64,000 nucleotides of DNA. Source: an uncultured Clostridia bacterium (GTDB taxonomy: Bacteria; Bacillota; Clostridia; Oscillospirales; Ruminococcaceae). Made by a program: the position numbers and the translations under genes. The notes beneath the pieces are model-generated. The model saw only the letters and a list, made by a program, of their open reading frames with translations, was not told the origin of the DNA and searched no databases. Below, one piece after another: positions 26,456-35,270 of this stretch. The stretch covers positions 62,001 through 126,000 of the forward strand of contig CANRFB010000002.1 of assembly GCA_947629785.1 (NCBI GenBank). The letters run 5' to 3'. The first letter of the stretch is position 1. Each line of letters begins with the position of its first letter.

Positions 26456-29092
26456 TTATTCGCCGTAGTAAGCTTTTCTGTAAAGTTCCTTGAGTTCATC
26501 AATTCTCGGAAGTCTGGGGTTCGCCGTAGTGCACTGGTCGTCAAACGCCTTATATGCAAGGCTTTCAAGAGCATTTTCGTAAACTTTCGGGTCGATGTAG
26601 GAACGCTGGTCTTTTTCGCCTGCTTCCTTGATGGAAAGGGGAATGTTTACTTCTTTCATAAGCTTTCTTACAGCATTTGCAAGAGCCTTTACACATTCCT
26701 GATCGGAAGCTTTCTGCGGTGCGAAGCCCATCATCTTGGCAATTTCCGCATAACGTTCGGGAGCGATATAATGGTCGTACTTAGGCCATGCCGCGAACTT
26801 TGTAGGCGTCTGTTCGCCGTTGTATTCGATAACGTGGGGGAGCAGATACGCATTTGCAAGACCGTGAGGAATATGGAACTCTCCGCCCAATTTGTGAGCA
26901 AGCGAGTGGTTAACGCCGAGGAAAGCATTTGTAAACGCCATACCTGCAATACATGAAGCGTTGTGCATCTTCTCCCTTGAAAGCGGATCCGCGTTCTTGT
27001 AGGAAGTGGGCAGATACTTGAACACAAGCTTTATCGCATGAAGTGCAAGCGCGTCTGTGTAGTCGTTTGCCAGAATGGAAACATACGCTTCTATGGCATG
27101 AGTAAGAACGTCCAGTCCCGTGAACGCAGTGGACGCTTTCGGAACGGTGTAAACAAATTCGGGGTCGATTATCGCAACATCGGGAGTAAGTTCATAGTCC
27201 GCAAGAGGATATTTCATATTCTTGGATTTGTCGGAAATTACCGCAAAGGACGTTACTTCCGAGCCTGTTCCCGAAGTTGTGGGAACTGCAACGATCTTTG
27301 CCTTCTTGCCCAGTTTGGGGAACTTGTAAACTCTCTTTCTGATGTCCATGAACTTCTGAGCCATTCCCACAAAGTCAGCGTCGGGATTCTCGTAGAACAG
27401 CCACATAGCCTTTGCAGCGTCCATAGCCGAACCGCCTCCGAGAGCGATTATAACATCGGGTTTGAAATCATTCATTACCTCTGTACCCTTGCGGACTGTG
27501 GTAAGATCGGGATCCGGCTCAATGTCGCAGAAAATTTCAACAATTGGGTTATTAGGGTTCTTGTTAAGCTGATAGGTTACCCTGTCCACATAACCAAACT
27601 GGACCATTCCGGGGTCCGCGACGATCATAGCCCTGTGAATGTCGGGCATTTTTGAAAGATACTGTATTGAACCCGGTTCAAAATAAATTTTTTCCGGAAC
27701 TTTAAACCACTGCATATTCAATCTCCTCTTTGCGATCTTCTTTCTGTTTATAAGGTTCTTGGCGGTAACGTTTTCCGAAACCGAATTCTTTCCGTAAGAA
27801 CCGCAGCCCAGCGTCAGCGACGGAGCCATTGAGTTGTAAACATCGCCTATGGCGCCGAAAGAAGCGGGAGAATTTACCACGATACGGCTTGCTTTCATTG
27901 TCTCGCCGTACTTTTCAATAACTTCCTCGTCTGTAGAATGTATAACGGCGGTGTGTCCCGCGCCGTGGAGAAGCATTTTCTCGCACATTTCAAATGCGTT
28001 CTTTCCGTTCTTTGCCTTTACGACTGCAAGAACAGGGGAAAGCTTTTCAAGGGCAAGGGGATATTTTTCCGCGTCAGTGCCGCCCAGTTCCACGCAAAGG
28101 ACTTTGGTTTCCTTGGGAATGGTTATGCCTGCTTTTTCGGCGATCTGCCAAGGATACTGTCCTACTACCCATGACTGAACAGCCATTTTTTCAACGTCGA
28201 TAACAACGTCCTGAATCTTCTTTATCTCGTCTTTCTTCGCAAAATAGCAGCCGTGGTATTTCATGAAATCAACGGCTTCGTCATAGATCTCCGCGTCAAT
28301 GATAGCCGCCTGTTCCGAAGCGCAGATCATGCCGTTATCGAAAGATTTTGAAAGGATAAGGTCGTGAACGGCTTGTTTCAGGTTAGCGGTCTTTTCGATG
28401 TAGCATGGGGTATTTCCCGGACCGACGCCGAGGGCGGGCTTTCCTGCGGAATAAGCAGCCTTTACCATTCCCGGACCGCCTGTCGCAAGGATAGTTGCAA
28501 CATCGGGGTGGTTCATGAGAAGTCCCGTAGCTTCAACAGAGGGATATTCGATCCACTGAATGCAATCCTTGGGCGCGCCTGCTTTTACGGCAGCGTCACG
28601 AACGATCTCCGCGGCTCTTTTTGAGCACTGCTGCGCGGAGGGGTGGAAACCGAAAATTATAGGATTTCTCGTCTTAGCGCAGATGATGGATTTGAACATT
28701 GTGGTAGAAGTTGGGTTTGTGGTAGGCGTAACGCCGCAGACGATTCCCACAGGCTCGGCAATTTCCATATAGCTTTCGTCAACGTTGTCCTCGATAATGC
28801 CGACGGTCTTTTCATGCTTTATGGAGTGCCAGATATATTCGGTGGAGAAGATATTCTTTGTTACCTTGTCCTCGTAAATGCCGCGCCCTGTTTCCTCAAC
28901 AGCCATGCGTGCAAGTTCTCCCTGTGCGGAAAGTCCTGCAAGCGCCATTGCTTCGGCAATAGCGTCCACCTGTTTCTGATCCAGTTTCATATACTCGTCA
29001 AGAGCGACCTTTGCCCTGCTTACCAGATCGTTGATCATTTTCTCGTTATCAATGGTCTTTCCGGCAGCGGCGGTCTTTTTTTCTTTTGCCAT
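26456..29092 (-). CDS. adhE: bifunctional acetaldehyde-CoA / alcohol dehydrogenase
   Basis: An 878-residue fusion enzyme reducing acetyl-CoA to acetaldehyde and then ethanol with two NADH; the family forms long helical spirosomes. The N-terminal aldehyde dehydrogenase has the catalytic Cys at about 257 (GMICASEQ). The C-terminal iron-dependent alcohol dehydrogenase has GLDVLTHAIEAY and VNHSLAHKLGGEFHIPHG, which supply the iron-binding Asp and His residues. Full length. A strong promoter with a Rex-type operator lies directly upstream, so expression should rise when NADH is high. Confidence 0.97.
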   Translation of the reverse strand: MAKEKKTAAAGKTIDNEKMINDLVSRAKVALDEYMKLDQKQVDAIAEAMALAGLSAQGELARMAVEETGRGIYEDKVTKNIFSTEYIWHSIKHEKTVGIIEDNVDESYMEIAEPVGIVCGVTPTTNPTSTTMFKSIICAKTRNPIIFGFHPSAQQCSKRAAEIVRDAAVKAGAPKDCIQWIEYPSVEATGLLMNHPDVATILATGGPGMVKAAYSAGKPALGVGPGNTPCYIEKTANLKQAVHDLILSKSFDNGMICASEQAAIIDAEIYDEAVDFMKYHGCYFAKKDEIKKIQDVVIDVEKMAVQSWVVGQYPWQIAEKAGITIPKETKVLCVELGGTDAEKYPLALEKLSPVLAVVKAKNGKNAFEMCEKMLLHGAGHTAVIHSTDEEVIEKYGETMKASRIVVNSPASFGAIGDVYNSMAPSLTLGCGSYGKNSVSENVTAKNLINRKKIAKRRLNMQWFKVPEKIYFEPGSIQYLSKMPDIHRAMIVADPGMVQFGYVDRVTYQLNKNPNNPIVEIFCDIEPDPDLTTVRKGTEVMNDFKPDVIIALGGGSAMDAAKAMWLFYENPDADFVGMAQKFMDIRKRVYKFPKLGKKAKIVAVPTTSGTGSEVTSFAVISDKSKNMKYPLADYELTPDVAIIDPEFVYTVPKASTAFTGLDVLTHAIEAYVSILANDYTDALALHAIKLVFKYLPTSYKNADPLSREKMHNASCIAGMAFTNAFLGVNHSLAHKLGGEFHIPHGLANAYLLPHVIEYNGEQTPTKFAAWPKYDHYIAPERYAEIAKMMGFAPQKASDQECVKALANAVRKLMKEVNIPLSIKEAGEKDQRSYIDPKVYENALESLAYKAFDDQCTTANPRLPRIDELKELYRKAYYGE

Positions 29093-29156
29093 AATTTATC
29101 AGCCTTTCATATAATTTTCGGTAAAAGTCGGTTTCCCGCCCTCTACTAAGGATAAT

Positions 29157-29178
29157 CTTTGTTAAAAATCTAACAAAG
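29157..29178. promoter_or_regulatory. Rex-type redox operator upstream of adhE
   Basis: On the minus strand TTGTTAGATTTTTAACAA, one change away from the Rex consensus TTGTTAA-N4-TTAACAA, extended by CT/AG into a 22-base near-palindrome. It begins two bases after the -10 of the adhE promoter and so covers the likely transcription start. This is the usual repressor position for the NADH-sensing repressor Rex. Confidence 0.8.
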
Positions 29179-29180
29179 TT

Positions 29181-29209
29181 ATTGTACCATATTTGTGCAA
29201 TTACGTCAA
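29181..29209 (-). promoter_or_regulatory. promoter of adhE
   Basis: TTGACG (complement of 29204-29209), a 17-base spacer and TACAAT (complement of 29181-29186) on the minus strand, about 90 bases before the adhE start. Confidence 0.8.
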
Positions 29210-29229
29210 TGAACAGTCTGTTAATTTTG

Positions 29230-30207
29230 TCAGATCTTGTAGGAATCGGTGTCGGTGTTTCCTTCCGCGATAAGGGCTGTTATTTCTTCGTGAGTGGGCA
29301 TAGCGGGAATAGCTCCCACTTTTGAGGAACTCAGCGCACCGCAGGCGTTTCCGTAAATTGCAAAATCACGAAGATCCTCCATGGTTATCTCGTCAATGGT
29401 CTTGCCCGAAAGCACCAGCCGCGACAGGAACGCTCCGAAAAAGCTGTCTCCCGAACCGAGAGTGTCCACGGTTTCCACCTTGAACGCGGGGAAACGCTCT
29501 ATGCCGTGCTTTGTAGCAATAATGCAGCCTTTTGCGCCCTGAGTTATGCAGACTATGCGGATACCCATGTTCAGCAGCTTTGCGATGGCGGGAAGAAGTG
29601 TGGCGCAGTCGGTGATTATCTGGAGTTCCAGTTCCGAAACTTTGATTATGTCAACATACCTGAGAACGCTCCGCATAGCCTTGAAAGCTTCCTCTTTTGA
29701 ATCCCACAGCTGTTCGCGCCAGTTGGGGTCATAGGTGACGATCTTTCCGTGTTCCTTGGCGTATTCCACGGTGTTTATGGCGGCGGAACGGGAGGGTTCT
29801 CCCGTAAGCAGCAGCGACCCGAAATGCAGAAGCTTACATTCGTCAATAAGTTTCAGGTTAACTTCGCTGAAATTCAGGTTCAGATCCGCGCTGTTCTGAC
29901 GGTAGAACACGAAACTCCGCTCCGAGTCCTCGTCCTTTCCCACAAAAGCAAGGGTTGTGGAAAATCTCTTGTCCAGAATAACGCCTTTGGTGTCAACGTG
30001 TTCCTTTTCCAGTACCCATTGCAGATAATGTCCGAACATATCGTTTCCGAGTTTTCCTATAAAGCCCGTGGGCACGCCGAGTTTTGAAGCCATTACCGCA
30101 ACGTTTGCGGGCGCGCCTCCGGGATTCCTTTTATAATAAACGCCGTCCTCGGCTTGTACGGTGGTAAAATCCACCAGCATTTCTCCGATCGTAATAATAT
30201 CCGGCAT
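29230..30207 (-). CDS. PfkB-family carbohydrate kinase (fructokinase-like)
   Basis: A 325-residue ribokinase/PfkB kinase that phosphorylates a sugar, most likely fructose. The N-terminus has GEMLVDF and NPGGAPANVAVMASKLG, typical of fructokinases, and the C-terminal anion-hole motif is DTLGSGDSFFGAFLS with the catalytic Asp. The usual GAGD reads GSGD, a mild variant. AGAGGT precedes the start at 30207. It follows the HD-GYP gene by 33 bases on the same strand and may share its transcript, with no clear functional link. Confidence 0.88.
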   Translation of the reverse strand: MPDIITIGEMLVDFTTVQAEDGVYYKRNPGGAPANVAVMASKLGVPTGFIGKLGNDMFGHYLQWVLEKEHVDTKGVILDKRFSTTLAFVGKDEDSERSFVFYRQNSADLNLNFSEVNLKLIDECKLLHFGSLLLTGEPSRSAAINTVEYAKEHGKIVTYDPNWREQLWDSKEEAFKAMRSVLRYVDIIKVSELELQIITDCATLLPAIAKLLNMGIRIVCITQGAKGCIIATKHGIERFPAFKVETVDTLGSGDSFFGAFLSRLVLSGKTIDEITMEDLRDFAIYGNACGALSSSKVGAIPAMPTHEEITALIAEGNTDTDSYKI

Positions 30208-30240
30208 AATATTACCTCTTTTCTTTAGTCAACGTTGATT

Positions 30241-31905
30241 TTAAACGGGTTGCGTTATCTCGTCGGGATAACGTTTGAGAATTTCAAGTATCTTGTCATA
30301 GCTTTCCACGAAAACGTCCACCGCGTGGGGCGCGAACTGTTTGCCTTTCTGACGGACGATCTCCGCGTAAGCGTCCGCAGGCGCCCAGCCGTCCTTGTAG
30401 GAACGCTTTGAAACAAGCGCGTCAAAAACGTCCGCAACCGCAACTATTCTCGAAAGGAAGTCTATTTCCTCGCCGCGGTAACCCAGATAGCCGTTCCCGT
30501 CCCAGCGTTCGTGGTGCTGGAGAGCGATCTTCCGAGCCATATTCATCACTTCGCCGGGGGAATTTTTCAGCAGTTCCTCGCCGTAGGTGACGTGAGTCTT
30601 TATCACTTCAAATTCTTCTTTTGTAAGCTTTCCCGGCTTTTCGAGTATTTCGGGCGGGATCATAAGCTTTCCTATATCGTGCATCATAGCCGCAAGGGCG
30701 ATCTCGCTGCACTGACTTTCGCCGTAACCCGCGCAGGAAGCCATTACCTTGGTATACTCCGAAACTCTCTTTACGTGCTGTCCCGTCTGATGGGATTTGG
30801 ACTCGGAAATTTCCGCAAATGAAAGTATCACCGACTCCTGCGTTCTGAACATATTCTCGTTCAGAAGCGTGCGGTTTATGGCAGTGCTGATGTTGTTGTA
30901 AAATATCCTCATGGGTTTCCGCATCTGGTCCGTATCTTCCGAGGGCGGGAACACCGCCGAAACGTACAGCACAAGTTTTTCGTCGTTGTAGAAGCACATT
31001 CCCACGCTGTTTTCCTGAATTTTTATAAATTCCTGCATGGGTTCTTTCTTGACGGGATAGGAAAACGCCGTGTCGCCCACCACCGATTCCACCACGCTGC
31101 CATGGAAAGTATCTTTTCCCCTTGCGTCGCCGCTTATACGTTTAAGAACGCCGTTTTCGCAGAATATCCCCGCCGAAGTTTCGGGCGTGCAGGTAAATCC
31201 CAGCATAGCCGAAACAGCGCTGCTCACCGACTGACGGATCATTTCCGCCAGTTCGGAAAGATCATTTACCGTATAAAGGGTCCTTGAAACATTTATAATA
31301 GTATCAAGGCTTTTGTTCCGCATTTCGCTTTCGGTGTTGTATTCCATAAACTTGTTGAAAATGTTATGCGCCTTAGCGCCGACAACATTACAGATTATGG
31401 AAATCACAATAAACATTGCCAGCCGCGGCAGAAGTCCGAATATAATGACCTGCTTCATTGTCACAAGCGGATCGTCGAACACCACCGACGTGAAAACGCT
31501 GACTATATGTGAAATTATCATTGTTACGATAGTTGCCGCCGACGTGAAGAACGTCAGCCGCTTATCGAAAAACATCATTGAAATAAGCAGCGGCAATGTA
31601 AACGCCATGACCATATGGAACGTCAGCACCGCATACGCAACGCCCACGGCAACAACAATGCTTGCGATTATGGCATATTTCATCCATTCCTCGTACCTGC
31701 CGCGAATGATCATCAGCAGCTTGGGAATACACATTATTACCCCGCATATCAATGTAACAACAGTAAAGGAAGTTTTATCCAGAATGAACACGCCTGCCGT
31801 ATTCAGCACATCCATTATTATCATCATTAAAGTGCAGATAATAAGCGCGTTCGCGGTAAAAACGGCAGCTTTTTTATTAGAATTTTTTAACAGATCTTTT
31901 TTCAT
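30241..31905 (-). CDS. membrane HD-GYP domain protein
   Basis: A 554-residue protein with an N-terminal block of about six membrane helices (residues 15-185), a GAF-like region (about 195-340) and a C-terminal HD-GYP domain. The HD motif is MMHDIGKLMIPPEIL. A downstream HHERWDGNGYLG stands where the family has HHExxDGxGYP, so the defining GYP reads GYL. HD-GYP proteins usually degrade cyclic di-GMP; the Pro change may alter partner binding more than metal binding. I chose ATG 31905, 9 bases after GGGAGG, over an in-frame start at 31932. Confidence 0.88.
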   Translation of the reverse strand: MKKDLLKNSNKKAAVFTANALIICTLMMIIMDVLNTAGVFILDKTSFTVVTLICGVIMCIPKLLMIIRGRYEEWMKYAIIASIVVAVGVAYAVLTFHMVMAFTLPLLISMMFFDKRLTFFTSAATIVTMIISHIVSVFTSVVFDDPLVTMKQVIIFGLLPRLAMFIVISIICNVVGAKAHNIFNKFMEYNTESEMRNKSLDTIINVSRTLYTVNDLSELAEMIRQSVSSAVSAMLGFTCTPETSAGIFCENGVLKRISGDARGKDTFHGSVVESVVGDTAFSYPVKKEPMQEFIKIQENSVGMCFYNDEKLVLYVSAVFPPSEDTDQMRKPMRIFYNNISTAINRTLLNENMFRTQESVILSFAEISESKSHQTGQHVKRVSEYTKVMASCAGYGESQCSEIALAAMMHDIGKLMIPPEILEKPGKLTKEEFEVIKTHVTYGEELLKNSPGEVMNMARKIALQHHERWDGNGYLGYRGEEIDFLSRIVAVADVFDALVSKRSYKDGWAPADAYAEIVRQKGKQFAPHAVDVFVESYDKILEILKRYPDEITQPV

Positions 31906-31941
31906 GCTGCTGCTCCTCCCGTATAGGATCATATTTTATTT

Positions 31942-31970
31942 ATTATACCATTATCGGAAAGATTTTTCAA
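31942..31970 (-). promoter_or_regulatory. promoter of the HD-GYP gene
   Basis: TTGAAA (complement of 31965-31970), a 17-base spacer and TATAAT (complement of 31942-31947), with TGG before the -10. Confidence 0.75.
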
Positions 31971-32003
31971 CGGTAATTTTATTTTTATACAATTTTTTAA
32001 TAT

Positions 32004-32036
32004 TTAAAACAAAAGCGGGAACAATTCGTTCCCGCT
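32004..32036 (-). terminator. terminator of the foldase-like lipoprotein gene
   Basis: An AGCGGGA / TCCCGCT stem with a 9-base loop, followed on the minus strand by TTTGTTTT, about 10 bases after the stop codon. Confidence 0.9.
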
Positions 32037-32046
32037 CAAAAATTCT

Positions 32047-33171
32047 TTATTGCACCAGCTTATCAAGCTTGTATCTTTCAACGGCAGCCTGATTTATCTG
32101 TGCGTTCTGTTCTGCAAGCCAGCCGTTTACCATTTCGTCAAACTCATCGTCTTTCAGTGCATGAAGCGCCGTGTCACGGTTGTTTTCCAGATATTCCGGG
32201 TCGGCGAACAGATCCATCTTATTCACGATATAATATGACTCATAGTCCTCTACAAGAACGTAATCTCCTGCGTTCATGCTGCCGTCAAAAGCCTTTTCCG
32301 CAACGGAAGCGGCAGGCGTGGAAGAATCCTTTGTAATGACCGTTCCGTAATCGGGAGCTTCCTCTGTTTCGGAACCGTCCGTTTCGGTTTCCGTTGCCGC
32401 GGCTGTTTCTTCCTCTGCGGTCTCTCCCTCCGCGGTTTCATCGTCCGAAGCGGAAAGTGCGTCAACATAGCTTGCATATTCGTCCTCGATAGTGTCAAAG
32501 CTTTCACCGCCTTTGAGTCTTTCGATGTACTCGTCAGCCATTTTCTTTACGTACTCTTTGTCCTCGGATTTGAGAACGTTGCCCTCCGCGTCTTTCAGGG
32601 TCATTTCAATATACTTTATGCGGGCATAATTTTCGGTAAGGTAGTTCTTTATGTCCTCCTCGGGAACTTCCTTTTCGCCGCCCGTGCCGTAGTAATAGTC
32701 AAAAACGGCGGACTCCTTGCGGGTATTGATACCGGCGTCAACATATGACTGTTCGCTTATGCCGTAGCCCTCATACTGTTCGCCGATGTATTCCCACCAC
32801 TGTTCCGCGGTGGAAGCGACGATCTTGTCCTCGTTATTCCGGAACGAAAGTCCCAGTTCATTGAATTTTGTTTCATAAGCGGCATATTTTTTCATGCTTT
32901 CTATAGCCTTGTCGTTTACCCATTCGGTGACGGGCTTGTCCTCAATGGAAAGATCCAGTATCTTGGACATATCGTCTTCCTCTCCCAGCTGATCCGAAAG
33001 CTGAGAATACGCTTCGGAAAGAGCGTTTGACTGGTAAAGAATGAATATTCCGGCAGGAATTTCCACGCCGTCAATTACCGCACCCTGAACGGTATCCTTT
33101 CCGCAGGAAGCAAGGGATAAGGTCATTAACAAAGCGGCAGAAGCAGCCGCGGTTCTTTTGAATAAAGACAT
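32047..33171 (-). CDS. secreted lipoprotein, PrsA/SurA-type foldase-like
   Basis: A 374-residue lipoprotein with a signal peptide ending LASC (lipid-bearing Cys23). A helical SurA-N-like region follows (about 30-190, including NDKAIESMKKYAAYETKFNELG), then a long Glu/Thr-rich low-complexity insert (about 245-280). The C-terminus has AEKAFDGSMNAGDYVLVEDYESYYIVNKMDL, which resembles the end of a parvulin domain, but the insert replaces much of the usual prolyl isomerase core. It may act as a chaperone without isomerase activity. CGGAGG precedes the ATG. It has its own promoter and terminator. Confidence 0.75.
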   Translation of the reverse strand: MSLFKRTAAASAALLMTLSLASCGKDTVQGAVIDGVEIPAGIFILYQSNALSEAYSQLSDQLGEEDDMSKILDLSIEDKPVTEWVNDKAIESMKKYAAYETKFNELGLSFRNNEDKIVASTAEQWWEYIGEQYEGYGISEQSYVDAGINTRKESAVFDYYYGTGGEKEVPEEDIKNYLTENYARIKYIEMTLKDAEGNVLKSEDKEYVKKMADEYIERLKGGESFDTIEDEYASYVDALSASDDETAEGETAEEETAAATETETDGSETEEAPDYGTVITKDSSTPAASVAEKAFDGSMNAGDYVLVEDYESYYIVNKMDLFADPEYLENNRDTALHALKDDEFDEMVNGWLAEQNAQINQAAVERYKLDKLVQ

Positions 33172-33206
33172 TGTCTTGTAACCTCCGTAAAAATCAAATA
33201 CAATAT

Positions 33207-33235
33207 ATTATACCACACTTTCACGTGGTTGTCCA
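33207..33235 (-). promoter_or_regulatory. promoter of the foldase-like lipoprotein gene
   Basis: TGGACA (complement of 33230-33235), a 17-base spacer and TATAAT (complement of 33207-33212), with TGG before the -10. Confidence 0.75.
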
Positions 33236-33325
33236 GTATTTTTAAAAATGTTTTTTAAATTTACTGAAAAATACACCACGGTAATTCAATGAGTTAAAAA
33301 ATATTTAATAATTTATTGTTTTTAA

Positions 33326-33353
33326 ATGACAAAAGCACAAAATTTGCTACAAT
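33326..33353 (+). promoter_or_regulatory. candidate promoter inside the 796-bp element
   Basis: ATGACA at 33326-33331, a 16-base spacer and TACAAT at 33348-33353. It would start a plus-strand transcript near 33360, exactly where the mirrored arms begin. Confidence 0.45.
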
Positions 33354-33360
33354 AGAAATA

Positions 33361-34003
33361 ACTTCTTAGTTATTCTATGAACGAGGGGAAGCACCAAAAA
33401 GGGAAGGGGCAAACCAGAAACTTGATAGGGACGCGGTGGTTTTCCCCTTCCCTTTTAGGTTCTCCCCCTCGTGGCTCCCTCTCTCCTTAATCCTATCCCC
33501 TTTCGCCCAAGCTACCAAGAGTCTAACCTAAAAAATCGGGCTTATATGTTATTGCAAACTTTATAGAACTTTGCGAATTTATTCGAGCAAAACTTGAATA
33601 GTCCGTTCTGATATATAGAGTTGAACCATCACAACCGGGTTTGTAAAGTACATTTTACGCTTTGAGTTCAATGTATGACTTTGTTAAGTCTGTCAAAATT
33701 TAAGCGTTTAGAGGACTTTACGAAGTCTTACGTGCGTTGCGTACAAAACTTAAATTGTCCGTTCTATAAAAGAAAATTCGAGGAAATACCGCAAAGTTTG
33801 TAAAGCAAATCATAAAATTTATGATACTTTGTTTATATGTAAATCCTTACGAGCTTGGGCGAAAGGGGTTAGGATAGAGGAAAAAGGGAGCGCGAGGGAA
33901 AAGACCTTAAAGGGAAGGGGGAAAACCACCGCGTTCCTACCGTTTCGTTGGTTTCCCCCTTCCCTTTTGGGTCTTGTCCCTCGTACGTCGAATAAATAAT
34001 AAG
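33361..34003 (+). ncRNA. candidate structured RNA with two mirrored hairpin arms
   Basis: Each arm is itself a hairpin. At the left, 33382-33416 pairs imperfectly with 33437-33471 over about 35 bases around a 20-base loop; the right arm (about 33890-33984) mirrors it. The two arms can alternatively pair with each other over more than 130 bases. Small stems such as GTAAAGTACATTTTAC and CATAAAATTTATG occur between them. Regular, G/A- and C/T-rich strands with conserved pairing suggest that RNA or single-strand DNA structure matters. I cannot assign it to a named RNA family. Confidence 0.35.
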
Positions 34004-34091
34004 ATTTTTACTATTTAATCAACTTATTCGTAAAATTAAATTCATAATTTGTTTACTCATTAAAATACCGTGAAAAATACACAGAAAACTC

Positions 34092-34120
34092 TTGAATGAA
34101 CTTTCTTTTTGTGTTATAAT
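34092..34120 (+). promoter_or_regulatory. promoter of rpiB
   Basis: TTGAAT at 34092-34097, a 17-base spacer and TATAAT at 34115-34120. It begins only 10 bases beyond the right flank of the 796-bp element. Confidence 0.75.
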
Positions 34121-34153
34121 ACTAATGTATTTATTTTTTTCGGAGGTCTTGTT

Positions 34154-34594
34154 ATGATTTCTATCGGAAGCGACCATGCGGGTTATCAGCTTAAAAAAGA
34201 AATTATCGCGTGGTTTAAGGAAAATAATATCCCATATATGGAATTCGGCTGCATGAACGGCGAAAGCTGCGACTATCCCTTAGTCGCTCAGGAAGTCTGC
34301 CGTCGGGTAACTGCGGATAATTCCGAACTTGCCATACTTGTCTGCGGAACGGGCATAGGCATTTCCATAGCCGCGAACAAAATAAAAGGCATACGCGCCG
34401 CAGTCTGCACCGATACATACACTGCAAAATATACAAGGCTTCACAATAACGCCAATGTCCTCTGTCTCGGCGGAAGAGTTACCGGAACAGGCGTTGCCCT
34501 TGAAATTGTGGAAACTTTCCTGAATACCCCATTCGAGGGCGGACGCCACCAGCGCAGAGTGGATCAGATAACGGCTATCGAAAACAACAACTGA
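34154..34594 (+). CDS. rpiB: ribose-5-phosphate isomerase B
   Basis: A 146-residue isomerase linking ribose 5-phosphate and ribulose 5-phosphate in the pentose phosphate pathway. It shows [10 protein letters not shown] at the N-terminus, the catalytic Cys block [14 protein letters not shown] near residue 65, and [14 protein letters not shown] chose ATG 34154, with GGAGG 7 bases upstream, over an earlier in-frame start at 34109 that overlaps the promoter. The gene is followed by upp with a 14-base gap, forming a nucleotide/sugar operon. Confidence 0.93.
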   Translation: MISIGSDHAGYQLKKEIIAWFKENNIPYMEFGCMNGESCDYPLVAQEVCRRVTADNSELAILVCGTGIGISIAANKIKGIRAAVCTDTYTAKYTRLHNNANVLCLGGRVTGTGVALEIVETFLNTPFEGGRHQRRVDQITAIENNN

Positions 34595-34608
34595 AAGGAT
34601 CAATCGCT

Positions 34609-35247
34609 ATGGAATTCATGAACAACGTAACTATTCTGGAACACCCATTGGTACAGCATAAAATTTCACTTATGCGGGACATAAACACCGGCGCAAAGGA
34701 GTTCAGGGAGCTTGTTTCCGAAACGGCTATGCTGATGTGCTATGAAGCTACGCGGGATCTTCCCCTTAAAACCGTGGAAGTCCAGACTCCCCTTGCAATC
34801 GCAAAAACGAAAGTCATTTCCGGCAGGAAATTAGCGTTCGTGCCCATTCTCAGAGCGGGTCTCGGAATGGTTGACGGCGCGGTGAAACTTGTCCCTGCCG
34901 CGAAAATCGGGCATATAGGGATCTTCCGCGACCCCGAAACCAAAAACGCCGTGGATTACTACTGCAAACTTCCCTTTGATATTGCGGAAAGAGACGTTAT
35001 CGTTACCGACGTTATGCTCGCAACCGGCGGAACGGTGGTAAAGACCGTGGAAATTCTCAAAAAAGCAGGAGTAAAGAATTTAAAAGTAATGTGTATAATA
35101 GCCTGCCCCGAGGGAATAGAAGCCGTTCACAAAGTTTACCCCGATGTGGAAATTTACTGCGGCGCCGTTGACGAGGGTCTGGACGAAAAACTTTATATCG
35201 TTCCCGGAATGGGCGACGCCGGCGACAGAATTTTCGGCACAAAATAA
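34609..35247 (+). CDS. upp: uracil phosphoribosyltransferase
   Basis: A 212-residue enzyme that salvages uracil to UMP using PRPP. The PRPP loop is seen as [21 protein letters not shown] near residues 125-145, and the uracil-binding region as [11 protein letters not shown] at the C-terminus. AAAGGA lies 9 bases before the ATG. It sits in an operon with rpiB and glmS. RpiB and Upp together feed and use the ribose phosphate pool. Confidence 0.96.
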   Translation: MEFMNNVTILEHPLVQHKISLMRDINTGAKEFRELVSETAMLMCYEATRDLPLKTVEVQTPLAIAKTKVISGRKLAFVPILRAGLGMVDGAVKLVPAAKIGHIGIFRDPETKNAVDYYCKLPFDIAERDVIVTDVMLATGGTVVKTVEILKKAGVKNLKVMCIIACPEGIEAVHKVYPDVEIYCGAVDEGLDEKLYIVPGMGDAGDRIFGTK

Positions 35248-35270
35248 ATTATTAAAGGAGAACATTTATC

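Larger units (their letters stand above)
33277..34072. mobile_element. 796-bp gene-free inverted-repeat element with 10-bp target duplication
   Basis: This fills almost all of a 980-base stretch that has no gene. The ends are inverted: CACGGTAATTCAATGAGT at the left and the complement of CACGGTATTTTAATGAGT at the right, 16 of 18 identical. The element is flanked by the identical 10-mer AAAAATACAC (33267-33276 and 34073-34082), a likely target-site duplication. Inside, 33361-33513 and 33852-34003 are long mirrored arms, with 33497-33513 and 33852-33868 pairing perfectly over 17 bases. The AT-rich middle (33514-33851) has small hairpins and two direct copies of GTCCGTTCT. No open frame of useful length exists. 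It resembles a non-autonomous transposon (MITE-like) that may carry a structured RNA. Confidence 0.7.

Noticed and set aside
35248..35270. glmS ribozyme/riboswitch upstream of glmS
   Set aside because: The gap to upp is only 23 bases, far too short for the ribozyme.
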